From Thermodesulfobium sp. 4217-1 (lineage in GTDB: Bacteria > Thermodesulfobiota > Thermodesulfobiia > Thermodesulfobiales > Thermodesulfobiaceae), in the NCBI RefSeq assembly GCF_039822205.1, contig NZ_JBAGBW010000004.1:31530-95529 (forward strand): a DNA stretch of 64,000 bases, given 5' to 3'. A model generated the notes under the pieces. That model saw only the letters and a program-made list of their open reading frames with translations. It was not told the DNA's origin and searched no databases. Below are positions 46,095-53,696 of the stretch, one piece after another. The translations under genes and the position numbers were made by a program. Within the stretch, counting starts at the first letter, position 1. Each line of letters begins with the position of its first letter.

Positions 46095-46877
46095 TCATCC
46101 TCTCTTTAAATCTAAATTATTAACAACTTCAACAAATCCAAGCCCCTGTGAATTTCTACTACCTAAACCAGCATCTAAAATAAACTTTAGAAATTCAGGT
46201 TCTCCTTTTAAGTTATATATTCCCTTCCAACCCTTAATTATTGTCTTGTTATTATCTTTTACAAAATATCGAATTGTCTCATATGAATTATCCTTAAACA
46301 GTGGTTTTATTTCAAGGTTGTATTCGCATTCACTTTTAAAGTAGGCGCTCCATTTTTTCCTTGCATTTTGATTGATCAAGTAAGAAAATTCTTTTTCAAA
46401 TGGAGAATAATAATATGTTTTTCTTGATTTACTTTCATTCACAAAGGTAGAGTGAACTTCGATTGGGGTCAAAGCTTTTATTTTTATTTCATTAGAAGTA
46501 AAAGAATCCTTAGACAGACTATTCAGAACGCTAACTTCTTCAAGTTGTAATAGATTATCTCCCAATCTAAATACGTCTCCTTTGAAAGAATTAATAGCAA
46601 TCTGTTTTAAAATCCATTCAACTGGTGAACTAATAATAAAACTCATTTTCGAATCAAAGGAAATAGTATGTAAAGATCTATTAAAAACTCCTCGTTCAAT
46701 TATTTCAGAAAAAGTAAATAGCCTAAATTGTCTTTTCTCAAACATAAATCCCCCATCATGTAATTTCTTTGCATCAATATAATCTAACAAATTATATATG
46801 AGCCCTTGTATAAGAGAATTATATCCAGAACTAAGAACTATAAAATTATTAGAAATAAATTTTAGTCTTATCCTCAC
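46095..46877 (-). CDS. cas6: CRISPR repeat endoribonuclease Cas6
   Basis: The protein has about 260 residues. RIRLKFISNNFIVLSSGYNS, then LIQGLIYNLLDY, is the Cas6 beginning, and DAGLGSRNSQGLGFVEVV near the end is the Gly-rich loop that binds the repeat. It cuts the array transcript to leave the ATTGAAAC tag. A TTG at 46931 could add 18 residues, but a promoter overlaps that stretch, and GTG at 46877 has AAGGGG upstream, so GTG is chosen. It heads the I-B operon, and it is the only crRNA-processing enzyme for both effectors in this window. Confidence 0.9.
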   Translation of the reverse strand: MRIRLKFISNNFIVLSSGYNSLIQGLIYNLLDYIDAKKLHDGGFMFEKRQFRLFTFSEIIERGVFNRSLHTISFDSKMSFIISSPVEWILKQIAINSFKGDVFRLGDNLLQLEEVSVLNSLSKDSFTSNEIKIKALTPIEVHSTFVNESKSRKTYYYSPFEKEFSYLINQNARKKWSAYFKSECEYNLEIKPLFKDNSYETIRYFVKDNNKTIIKGWKGIYNLKGEPEFLKFILDAGLGSRNSQGLGFVEVVNNLDLKRG

Positions 46878-46902
46878 CGCATTCCCCTTAAGTTTTATAT
46901 TT

Positions 46903-46931
46903 ATTAAAGCACAATACATAAAATTAATCAA
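46903..46931 (-). promoter_or_regulatory. Candidate promoter of the type I-B cas operon
   Basis: Leftward: -35 TTGATT (46926-46931), 17 bases, extended -10 TGCTTTAAT (TTTAAT at 46903-46908). The transcript would begin near 46896, 18 bases before the GTG of cas6. Confidence 0.5.
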
Positions 46932-47141
46932 TAATATGCCAAATTAAAATATAACTTACTGCTTAATACTATTTTATCTTTAAAAACCACAATAAAATAA
47001 ACTTTCTATAATACTAAAATACCATATTTTAAGCAATTTCGGTATCTTTTCAAAAACCTATTAATGGTTTAAAATATTATTTATGATTAATGATATAAAA
47101 TATATAAGTATAAAAACAAATAGTTTAAGAAAGTTAAATAT

Positions 47142-47954
47142 ATGCATATAATGCCAATTGTATTTAGTAGTATTGTTGTTTTGTCCTTTTCCATGATAGT
47201 TGCCATCATAGGCAATATTATAGGCATTGGCGGTGGCGTCATGCTGCTGCCCTTTTTTATTTTCTATCTACATCTAAACTCTATAGCTGCTAGCGGATTA
47301 AGTCTTTTTACAATTATCTTGAGCACTATTGGCGGCACATTCGCTTTTATTAGACAAAAAACAATTAATTACAAATTATTTCTTATTATAATTAGTTTGA
47401 TCATTCCAGGTGTAATAATTGGTTCAATTGTTAACAAATTTGTAAACACTCAAGAATTTAAAGAGATTTTGCCTATATGGGTGATTTCTATCGGAACATT
47501 TTCTTTGATCACTGCGAAAAAGCAACCTCTAAAAAAGATGGACAGTTCTGAGAACGAATCCATAAAACACAACAAGCTCACAAGGATAGTATCGTTTATT
47601 TCAGGCTTTGTTTCTGGTTTTTTTGGCGTTGGCATAGGTGGAGTAATGGGAACTTATTTGGTAGCAGTAGAAGAAATTTCTGCAAGAATAGCCTTTTCAA
47701 CATTGATCATGGTAATGACTATTACCTCATTATTCGGTTTCTTAGTGCACTATGAAAGCGCAGGATTGAATTTTACATCCTGGATAATGTATTTAATTCC
47801 TCTTTCTTTAGGCGCAATTTTAGGTTCACAAATAGGCGCATACATTTCAAAAGTATCTAATATAAAAACGCTCAGACTATATCAGGGTTATGTAATACTG
47901 TCTTTAGGAATTTCTTTACTCATAGTTAACTTATTGAATATTATAAAAATTTGA
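47142..47954 (+). CDS. Sulfite exporter TauE/SafE (TSUP) family permease
   Basis: The protein has 270 residues and about eight membrane helices in two homologous halves. IIGIGGGVMLLPFFIF in the first half and GFFGVGIGGVMGTYLV in the second are the paired G-x-G-G-G motifs of the family. TSUP proteins export sulfite, sulfoacetate or similar organic or inorganic anions. A role in sulfur-compound export is plausible but not shown by neighbours, because it stands alone beside the CRISPR island. Confidence 0.85.
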   Translation: MHIMPIVFSSIVVLSFSMIVAIIGNIIGIGGGVMLLPFFIFYLHLNSIAASGLSLFTIILSTIGGTFAFIRQKTINYKLFLIIISLIIPGVIIGSIVNKFVNTQEFKEILPIWVISIGTFSLITAKKQPLKKMDSSENESIKHNKLTRIVSFISGFVSGFFGVGIGGVMGTYLVAVEEISARIAFSTLIMVMTITSLFGFLVHYESAGLNFTSWIMYLIPLSLGAILGSQIGAYISKVSNIKTLRLYQGYVILSLGISLLIVNLLNIIKI

Positions 47955-48030
47955 TTTTTTAAAATAGTGCTTCAAGAAAAAAGCAATCTAAACCCATCCA
48001 TTTATAAAAATAATTCAAAATATATTTGAT

Positions 48031-48075
48031 AAAAAAAAACGCCCACTATCGAAAGTAAAGCATTCAATAGTGGGC
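48031..48075 (-). terminator. Rho-independent terminator of cspA
   Basis: A 9-bp stem GCCCACTAT (48041-48049) with ATAGTGGGC (48067-48075) is followed on the minus strand, after one G, by nine T (A-run 48031-48039). Confidence 0.9.
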
Positions 48076-48091
48076 TTAATTTTAAGAGATA

Positions 48092-48304
48092 TTATAACGC
48101 TTTAACGTTGACTGCTCTTAATTTTTTTGAGTTCTTAGGATCTGCTTCGATATCGAAAGTGACTTGCTGACCTTCGTTTAGCGATTTAAATCCATCTGAA
48201 ACTATTGCAGAAAAATGCACGAATACATCTTCGCCACCATCTGCATTGGAAATAAAACCAAAACCTTTTTCTGCATTAAACCATTTTACCGTACCTTTAT
48301 TCAT
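48092..48304 (-). CDS. cspA: Cold-shock protein, CspA family
   Basis: The protein has 70 residues. [15 protein letters not shown] (RNP1 KGFGFI) and [10 protein letters not shown] (RNP2 DVFVHF) form the nucleic-acid-binding face of the OB fold. It is an RNA chaperone that melts structures and aids translation. AGGAGG lies 6 bases before ATG. A strong promoter places the start about 120 bases upstream, leaving a long structured leader as in enterobacterial cspA genes. Confidence 0.95.
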   Translation of the reverse strand: MNKGTVKWFNAEKGFGFISNADGGEDVFVHFSAIVSDGFKSLNEGQQVTFDIEADPKNSKKLRAVNVKAL

Positions 48305-48348
48305 CTTGACCTCCTAAAATAATACAACCTAATAATAACCAAAAAACC

Positions 48349-48398
48349 CACGCATTTTTGTAAATAAAAATGCAAGAATTAACCTACAAAAATACGTG
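48349..48398 (-). promoter_or_regulatory. cspA leader: two mutually exclusive hairpins
   Basis: Segment 48385-48398 can pair with 48349-48362 as a 14-bp stem with one G-U pair. Alternatively 48366-48373 pairs with 48352-48359 as a perfect 8-bp hairpin, using the same downstream bases. The long stem is followed by GGUUUUUU in the transcript, so it also looks like an attenuator. Possible thermosensor. Confidence 0.5.
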
Positions 48399-48429
48399 AG
48401 TTTAATTAGCATATATTTAGTCTATTTAT

Positions 48430-48458
48430 ACGATACCATGTAGAAATAGTTTTGTCAA
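48430..48458 (-). promoter_or_regulatory. cspA promoter
   Basis: Leftward: perfect -35 TTGACA (48453-48458), exactly 17 bases, extended -10 TGGTATCGT (TATCGT at 48430-48435). The predicted start is near 48423. Confidence 0.65.
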
Positions 48459-48578
48459 CTACCAAAATTACATTTGTGTTACCTGACACTGATTTCATCC
48501 CCTAAGAAGACAGTAATTTTATTACTATGATGAAAGAGCTTTTTGATCGTACTAGGTTCACAAATTAGTAAATATATT

Positions 48579-51101
48579 TTATATTAAAATTTTTTCATTG
48601 GTTAATACAAAATCTTCAAAGACATCCTGAGGAAGTGGCTTAGAAAAGAGAAAGCCCTGGAAATAGTCGCATCCAATATCTTTCAGTATTTCAAACTGCT
48701 CCACTGTTTCCACACCTTCGGCTATGCTTTTTATATTTAATTTCTTTGAAAGAAACACTATTGTTTCAATAACGTTCTTTGTGTGCTCATCTAAAATATT
48801 TCTTACAAAAGAGATGTCAATTTTAAGATAGTCTATCTTTAGCTTAGATATATATGAAAGAGAAGAATATCCTGTACCAAAATCATCTAACATAAAACGA
48901 ATTCCGCTATCCGTAAGTTTCTCTATCAAATCTTGTGTATATTGTAGGTCTTCCATAAATATTCTCTCAATAATCTCAATTCTTATCATGCCCGGATCTA
49001 TGTTATACTTTCTAATCTTCGAGCTTAAAATGTCAGCAATATTGTCCCTTTTAAGAGTTTTATATGAAAAGTTCACCGATAGCGGGACCCTAATTTCATT
49101 TAAAGATAATTTTGAGATTGTCTGTAGGGCCAAATCAAAAACAAACTCTTCAACGTCCATTATTAACCCGGTCTGTTCAAGAAAGGGTATAAATTTCATG
49201 GGGAGTATAACTTCATCTTTCTTTTTCCATCGAAGCAAACTTTCTGCACCCACAATATTAAGGTCTTTATCCACATAGGGCTGGTAGTACAATACAAATT
49301 CTTTATTTAATATTGCTTTTTCTAGATCATTTCTTAAAACTAGCTTTTCTTTAGCCTTAGAGCCAAATTCTCTTCTGAAAAAGCCTATAGAGTTATCCTC
49401 TCTAATCCTTGCATCTAAAAGCGCTATTAATGCTCTGTCAACCAATTTTGCTGCAGTTTCTCCATCTTTAGGATAAATACCAATCCCAATATTAAATGAT
49501 ACAGAAATTGCCTGATCATCGACATCATAACTTTTAGTAAGGACATCTAATAAACCATAGGCAAGATTTAATATCCCATCTTCTGAATTTACATTATTCA
49601 CAAAAACTGCAAATCTATCTGATTCGAGTTTTGCTATAGCATTATTAACTCCAAAAAAAGACTTCAATCTCTGAGCAATTTGCATTAAAACTAAATTGCC
49701 CTTATCGAAACCAAAAGCTTGATTTATAACAGTGAAATTTAAAGGATTAATTTTTATGATAAAAGAGATGGGCTTTTCAGGTAAGAACTTTTTAATAAAT
49801 GAATCAATCTCATTGTAAAATGAAATCCTGTTTAAAAGGCCTGTTAGCGCATCAAAATAATTTCCTGATACGTCTTTTGCAAGGGATACATATTTTTGAA
49901 TTCTGTTTCCAATCATAATTGGAACAATTATCGTATCAAGATAAAACAAAGATCCGTCTTTTCTTTTATTTATGAACTTGCAATAAAATATTAACCCCTG
50001 TTCAAGAGTTTTCCACATGTCTATATAAAAATCAGCATCATGAAACCCTGATTCTAATATATTTATATTGCTCCCAATAAGATCGTCTTTGGAATAACCA
50101 GAAATTTTTACAACTGCATCATTTACATATAATATCTTCCCTCGCTTATTCGTCACAAGAAACCATTCATGGGCATTCTCAACTGCTTTCTGTAGTAAAG
50201 TTAAGTTATTTTGATACTCTATCTTCCCAATAGCAAACGATATGTCAGTTTGAACTTCTTTTAGTAAGCGAATGGTTTCATCGGTAAAAGAGAGCCTCAT
50301 AGAATCAAGTATCGCAATTATATATTTAACTTTATTATCTTTAAGAATGGGTATAGAACAGATTGAAAACGCATTTATTTCTGTATAATAATCTTGCCAA
50401 TACTTCAAGTCTTCATTCTTCATTACATCAGATATAACAACCACATTTCCAGTATGATACGCTCTTGATACCGAACCCTTGCCATATGGAGTATCTGGAT
50501 CGACACCTACAGTAACCCTTTTAAAAGCCAAGGTTTGTTCTTTTGTCTGAGATTTTATAAATTTTATTTTTAGAAGCTTAGTTTTCTCATCAATATACCC
50601 AACGCTTGCAATAGCGTATCCCACATCTTTAACAAGAATCCTGCATATAGACTCTAGCAAGGTATCTTCCTTGTCTTCTCTGACAATCAGCTGGTTTATC
50701 TGAGTAAGTGCGTAAAAAAGCTTTTCGATTGACTTTTCCTTCGTCTTGTCAAGGACTATCACCAGTCCAGATGGCTTTTCGTTATAGTTAATCGTATATG
50801 CAGATATTTGCACAGGTAATAAACCATTTTTACATTTATAATAATGATTTTCTATCTCTATCGAGAAAAATTCCCCATTAAGTCTTCTATTTGCATATTC
50901 TATAACTTCTTCTTTGTGGTCAGCTAACAGATCATAAAAGCTCATTTTTAAAAGCTCTTCAGTATCATAACCCACAATCTGAGAAAATCTACTGTTTGCA
51001 AAAACTATAATGCCATTTTCCTGATAAATATAAACACCAAATATGTTTGAGTTAAAAAAATTATTTAATATCTCATCACATATTAATTTTTTTACCCCCA
51101 A
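48579..51101 (-). CDS. PAS-GAF-PAS-GGDEF-EAL protein, probable c-di-GMP phosphodiesterase
   Basis: The protein has 840 residues. An N-terminal PAS (about 10-125), a GAF (about 130-290), a second PAS (about 300-415), a GGDEF-type domain (about 415-575) and EAL (580-835) are visible. The GGDEF loop reads ESDRF (493-497), so cyclase activity is unlikely. EAL is ESL at 620-622, but the metal and catalytic residues (ESLLRW, LSVNFS, MLDDFGTGYSSL, KIDISFV, AEGVET) remain, as do QGFLFSKPLP. It therefore probably hydrolyses c-di-GMP, and the GGDEF may bind GTP to regulate it. Start codon TTG lies at 51101; no conventional site is clearly better. It is monocistronic. Confidence 0.85.
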   Translation of the reverse strand: MGVKKLICDEILNNFFNSNIFGVYIYQENGIIVFANSRFSQIVGYDTEELLKMSFYDLLADHKEEVIEYANRRLNGEFFSIEIENHYYKCKNGLLPVQISAYTINYNEKPSGLVIVLDKTKEKSIEKLFYALTQINQLIVREDKEDTLLESICRILVKDVGYAIASVGYIDEKTKLLKIKFIKSQTKEQTLAFKRVTVGVDPDTPYGKGSVSRAYHTGNVVVISDVMKNEDLKYWQDYYTEINAFSICSIPILKDNKVKYIIAILDSMRLSFTDETIRLLKEVQTDISFAIGKIEYQNNLTLLQKAVENAHEWFLVTNKRGKILYVNDAVVKISGYSKDDLIGSNINILESGFHDADFYIDMWKTLEQGLIFYCKFINKRKDGSLFYLDTIIVPIMIGNRIQKYVSLAKDVSGNYFDALTGLLNRISFYNEIDSFIKKFLPEKPISFIIKINPLNFTVINQAFGFDKGNLVLMQIAQRLKSFFGVNNAIAKLESDRFAVFVNNVNSEDGILNLAYGLLDVLTKSYDVDDQAISVSFNIGIGIYPKDGETAAKLVDRALIALLDARIREDNSIGFFRREFGSKAKEKLVLRNDLEKAILNKEFVLYYQPYVDKDLNIVGAESLLRWKKKDEVILPMKFIPFLEQTGLIMDVEEFVFDLALQTISKLSLNEIRVPLSVNFSYKTLKRDNIADILSSKIRKYNIDPGMIRIEIIERIFMEDLQYTQDLIEKLTDSGIRFMLDDFGTGYSSLSYISKLKIDYLKIDISFVRNILDEHTKNVIETIVFLSKKLNIKSIAEGVETVEQFEILKDIGCDYFQGFLFSKPLPQDVFEDFVLTNEKILI

Positions 51102-51366
51102 AGTCTTTTAATTTAAAAGTAGAATGTTTTAATATTATTTATTCACTTTACCAAAATTATTAATATATTACAATCGTTTAAATGAATTGCTAATTGATAT
51201 TCCGCATTAAGATATCATTTAGACATGAGTTTTTCATTGCCACAAACATATTTCGACTCTCTTGATAGCCATTATCAAAAATTTAATATGTCATATTACA
51301 AAAAATATATTAAATAAATTTTATATTAGATGTATAATAGATTAATATATCAAAGGAGGTGTCAAA

Positions 51367-51558
51367 ATGAAACAAAATGAAGGAACTATAGACAGGATCA
51401 TAAGATTTATTTTAGGACTTGTTCTTATTTATATTGGCTTTTCAATGCAATTTGATACGTTGGGCATTATTTTGACGGTTATAGGAATTGTGCTGATTTT
51501 TACTGCTGCTACAGGTTTTTGTGCACTTTATAAACTCTTAAAAATTTCTACAAAGTAA
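51367..51558 (+). CDS. Small DUF2892 (YgaP-like transmembrane) protein
   Basis: The protein has 63 residues with two membrane helices. The start MKQNEGTIDRIIRFILGLVL, and the end TAATGFCALYKLLKIST, match the DUF2892 pattern (N-x-G-x-x-D-R at the start, G-x-C-x-x-Y near the end). In other bacteria this domain is fused to rhodanese in YgaP or occurs alone; function is unknown. The ribosome-binding site AAAGGAGGTG is excellent. A terminator follows. Confidence 0.85.
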   Translation: MKQNEGTIDRIIRFILGLVLIYIGFSMQFDTLGIILTVIGIVLIFTAATGFCALYKLLKISTK

Positions 51559-51571
51559 TATATTTATTCCA

Positions 51572-51612
51572 AACAGGATAAAGGAAACATAAGCCTTTAT
51601 CCTGTTTTTTCA
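51572..51612 (+). terminator. Rho-independent terminator of the DUF2892 gene
   Basis: A 13-bp perfect stem AACAGGATAAAGG (51572-51584) with CCTTTATCCTGTT (51594-51606), 9-base loop, followed by a T-run. Confidence 0.92.
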
Positions 51613-51644
51613 TTTTAAGTCTACTCATGCTATTATGTATAAAA

Positions 51645-51984
51645 CAGGACAGGCGCGCAACTTACAAGTTAACTGCTTGAGGAAAGTCCGAGCTCCATTG
51701 GGCAGGATGCTGGTTAATTGCCAGAGAGGGAGACCTCTGGATAGGGCCACAGAAAAGAACTACTATCTTTGATAGTACAGGTGAAAAGGCGAGGTAAAAG
51801 CTCACCGGCAGAAGAGCGATCTTCTGGCCAGGTAACCCCCATCAGGAGCAAGGCCAAATAGGGAAGGAGATAGCCCAGATCGATAATACTTCCGGGTAGG
51901 CCGCAAGAGACTGAAGAAAACTTCAGCCCCAGATAAATGGTTGCGACCCTTTTGGGTACAGAACTCGGCTTATAGCCTGTCCTG
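51645..51984 (+). ncRNA. rnpB: RNase P RNA (bacterial type A)
   Basis: The catalytic RNA of RNase P matures tRNA 5' ends. GAGGAAAGTCCGAGCTCC (51679 onward) is the conserved P4/CR-I segment, and ACAGAACTCGGCTTA near 51959 is the CR-V complement. P1 is formed by GGACAGGC (51647-51654) with GCCTGTCC (51975-51982). Inner parts such as CCACAGAAA, AGGTGAAAAGGCGAGGTAA and GGTAAACCCC-like stretches are typical. Length is about 340 bases. A T-run after P1 may end it. The 3' strand of P1 overlaps the end of lspA on the other strand. Confidence 0.95.
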
Positions 51985-52416
51985 GTTTTTCATTTCTGTT
52001 AAGTAATAGTAAATTAGCAGGAGCGCTCCAATATCAATGTACACATCGGAAAGATTAAAAACCGGCAAAATATGAATATTTATAAAGTCAATTACCTGAT
52101 GAGTGCCAAAAATTCTATCCAATAGGTTACTAGATACGCCAGCAATCAAAAACGACAGAGAAGCCCTCAGATTAGGTATTTTATACCATAACACGATACA
52201 AGATATCAAAAATATAGTTCCAACAAAGATAAAAAAATATGTTTGACCGCTAAGAATCCCCCAAGCCCCCCCCAAGTTCTTAACAAGAACAAACTGTATC
52301 AGAAAAAAATTATAGCTGTGTTCTGCCAAGAACTTGATAGCCAGAAGCTTTGTAAATCTATCAATCAAAAAAATCACAAGAGCAAATACCAGAAAACAAA
52401 AAGACTTAAGCTTCAA
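51970..52416 (-). CDS. lspA: Lipoprotein signal peptidase (signal peptidase II)
   Basis: The protein has 148 residues and four membrane helices. FLIDRFTKLLA, NLGGAWGILSG (usual N-x-G-A-F/W-G), SSNLLDRIFGTHQVIDFI with the first catalytic Asp, and FNLSDVYIDIG with the second (usual F-N-x-A-D) define the aspartic protease that cleaves prolipoprotein signals. The closing residues KNQDRL are encoded by the complement of the rnpB P1 helix, so the two transcripts overlap tail to tail by about 15 bases. It follows ahcY by 44 bases. Confidence 0.92.
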   Translation of the reverse strand: MKLKSFCFLVFALVIFLIDRFTKLLAIKFLAEHSYNFFLIQFVLVKNLGGAWGILSGQTYFFIFVGTIFLISCIVLWYKIPNLRASLSFLIAGVSSNLLDRIFGTHQVIDFINIHILPVFNLSDVYIDIGALLLIYYYLTEMKNQDRL

Positions 52417-52460
52417 TATCTTAAATTCAAACTCAATAAAAAATTAAAATTCTTTCGAAT

Positions 52461-53696
52461 TTACCAGGATTTCATATACTTTTCTTGTTCAGCACTAAGA
52501 GTATCTATGCTGGTGCCCATAGAGTCAATCTTTAATCTTGCAATCTCTCTATCAATGTCTATTGGAACAGGATATACACCAATTTCAATTTTATTGGTCA
52601 AAAGATATAGCGCACTCAAAAATTGGTTTGCAAAGCTCATATCCATAACGCTTGAGGGGTGACCTTCAGCAGCAGCAAGGTTTACAAGTCTGCCTTCGCC
52701 TACCAGAAATACCTTTTTGCCATTTTTAAATGTATACTCATCCAGTTCGTGCCTTATCCTTCTCTTTAAAACCTTCTCTTCTTCCATCTTGTCTACATCT
52801 ATCTCCACGTTAAAGTGTCCAGAATTTGCCACTATAGCTCCATCTTTCATACTCAAAACGTGATCAAACCTTATAACGTTGCAGTTACCAGTAACAGTTA
52901 TAAATATATCTCCAACTTTTGCGGCCTCGTCCATGGGCATCACGTCAAAGCCATCCATTATTGCCTCAAGAGCCCTTACTGGTTCGACCTCAGTAACTAT
53001 AACCCTTGCGCCCATTCCCTTAGCTCTCATACTTACGCCTTTTCCGCACCAACCGTAACCTGCTACCACTACCCTTTTACCTGCAAAAAGTATGTTTGTA
53101 GCCCTAATAATACCATCAAGAGTGCTTTGTCCAGTTCCGTATCTATTATCAAAAAAGTGCTTTGTCATAGCATCGTTCACAGCTATAAATGGAAATTTTA
53201 ATAGCTTGTCCTTGTGAAGAGCATCAATTCTATGAACGCCCGTCGTAGTTTCTTCACAGCCACCTACTACTTTATCAGCAAGTTTCGGATAATCCTTGTG
53301 CAATGTAACCGTCAAGTCAGCACCATCGTCGATGGTAATATCTGGTTCAGATTCAATACAAGTTTTAATATTGTCCCAATAGCTTTTAGCATCCTCTCCT
53401 CTTTGAGCAAAAACAAATATTCCTTCTTTTGCCAGATAGGCAGCTACCTCATCGCTTGTGCTCAAAGGGTTTGACGCACATAAATATACCTGCGCCCCTG
53501 CATCCCTGAATGTGGTTATGAGATTTGCAGTTTCTGTGGTCACATGAAGACAGGCAGCAATCTTCTTACCGGAGAAAGGCTTTGAAACACTATATTTTTT
53601 CCTTAGGATATCAAGGACTGGCATCTCACGGTATGCCCACTCAACTTTTTTTAAACCCTCATCAGCTAAGCTAATGTCTTTAATTTGATAATTCAT
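52461..53696 (-). CDS. ahcY: Adenosylhomocysteinase
   Basis: The protein has 411 residues. Substrate-side residues appear in ACLHVTTETANL (H51, T53), TIDDGADLT (D123-D124), GGCEETTTGVHR (E148) and VNDAMTKHFFDNRYGTGQS (K179, D183). The NAD motif GYGWCGKG is at 213-220, and NSGHFNVEID follows. It reversibly splits S-adenosylhomocysteine into adenosine and homocysteine, removing the inhibitor of methyltransferases. It lies between ileS (17-base overlap) and lspA. Confidence 0.95.
   Translation of the reverse strand: MNYQIKDISLADEGLKKVEWAYREMPVLDILRKKYSVSKPFSGKKIAACLHVTTETANLITTFRDAGAQVYLCASNPLSTSDEVAAYLAKEGIFVFAQRGEDAKSYWDNIKTCIESEPDITIDDGADLTVTLHKDYPKLADKVVGGCEETTTGVHRIDALHKDKLLKFPFIAVNDAMTKHFFDNRYGTGQSTLDGIIRATNILFAGKRVVVAGYGWCGKGVSMRAKGMGARVIVTEVEPVRALEAIMDGFDVMPMDEAAKVGDIFITVTGNCNVIRFDHVLSMKDGAIVANSGHFNVEIDVDKMEEEKVLKRRIRHELDEYTFKNGKKVFLVGEGRLVNLAAAEGHPSSVMDMSFANQFLSALYLLTNKIEIGVYPVPIDIDREIARLKIDSMGTSIDTLSAEQEKYMKSW

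Noticed and set aside
51645-51984. tmRNA or 6S RNA for the structured plus-strand RNA
   Set aside because: The GAGGAAAGTCC and ACAGAACTCGGCTTA segments are specific to RNase P RNA.
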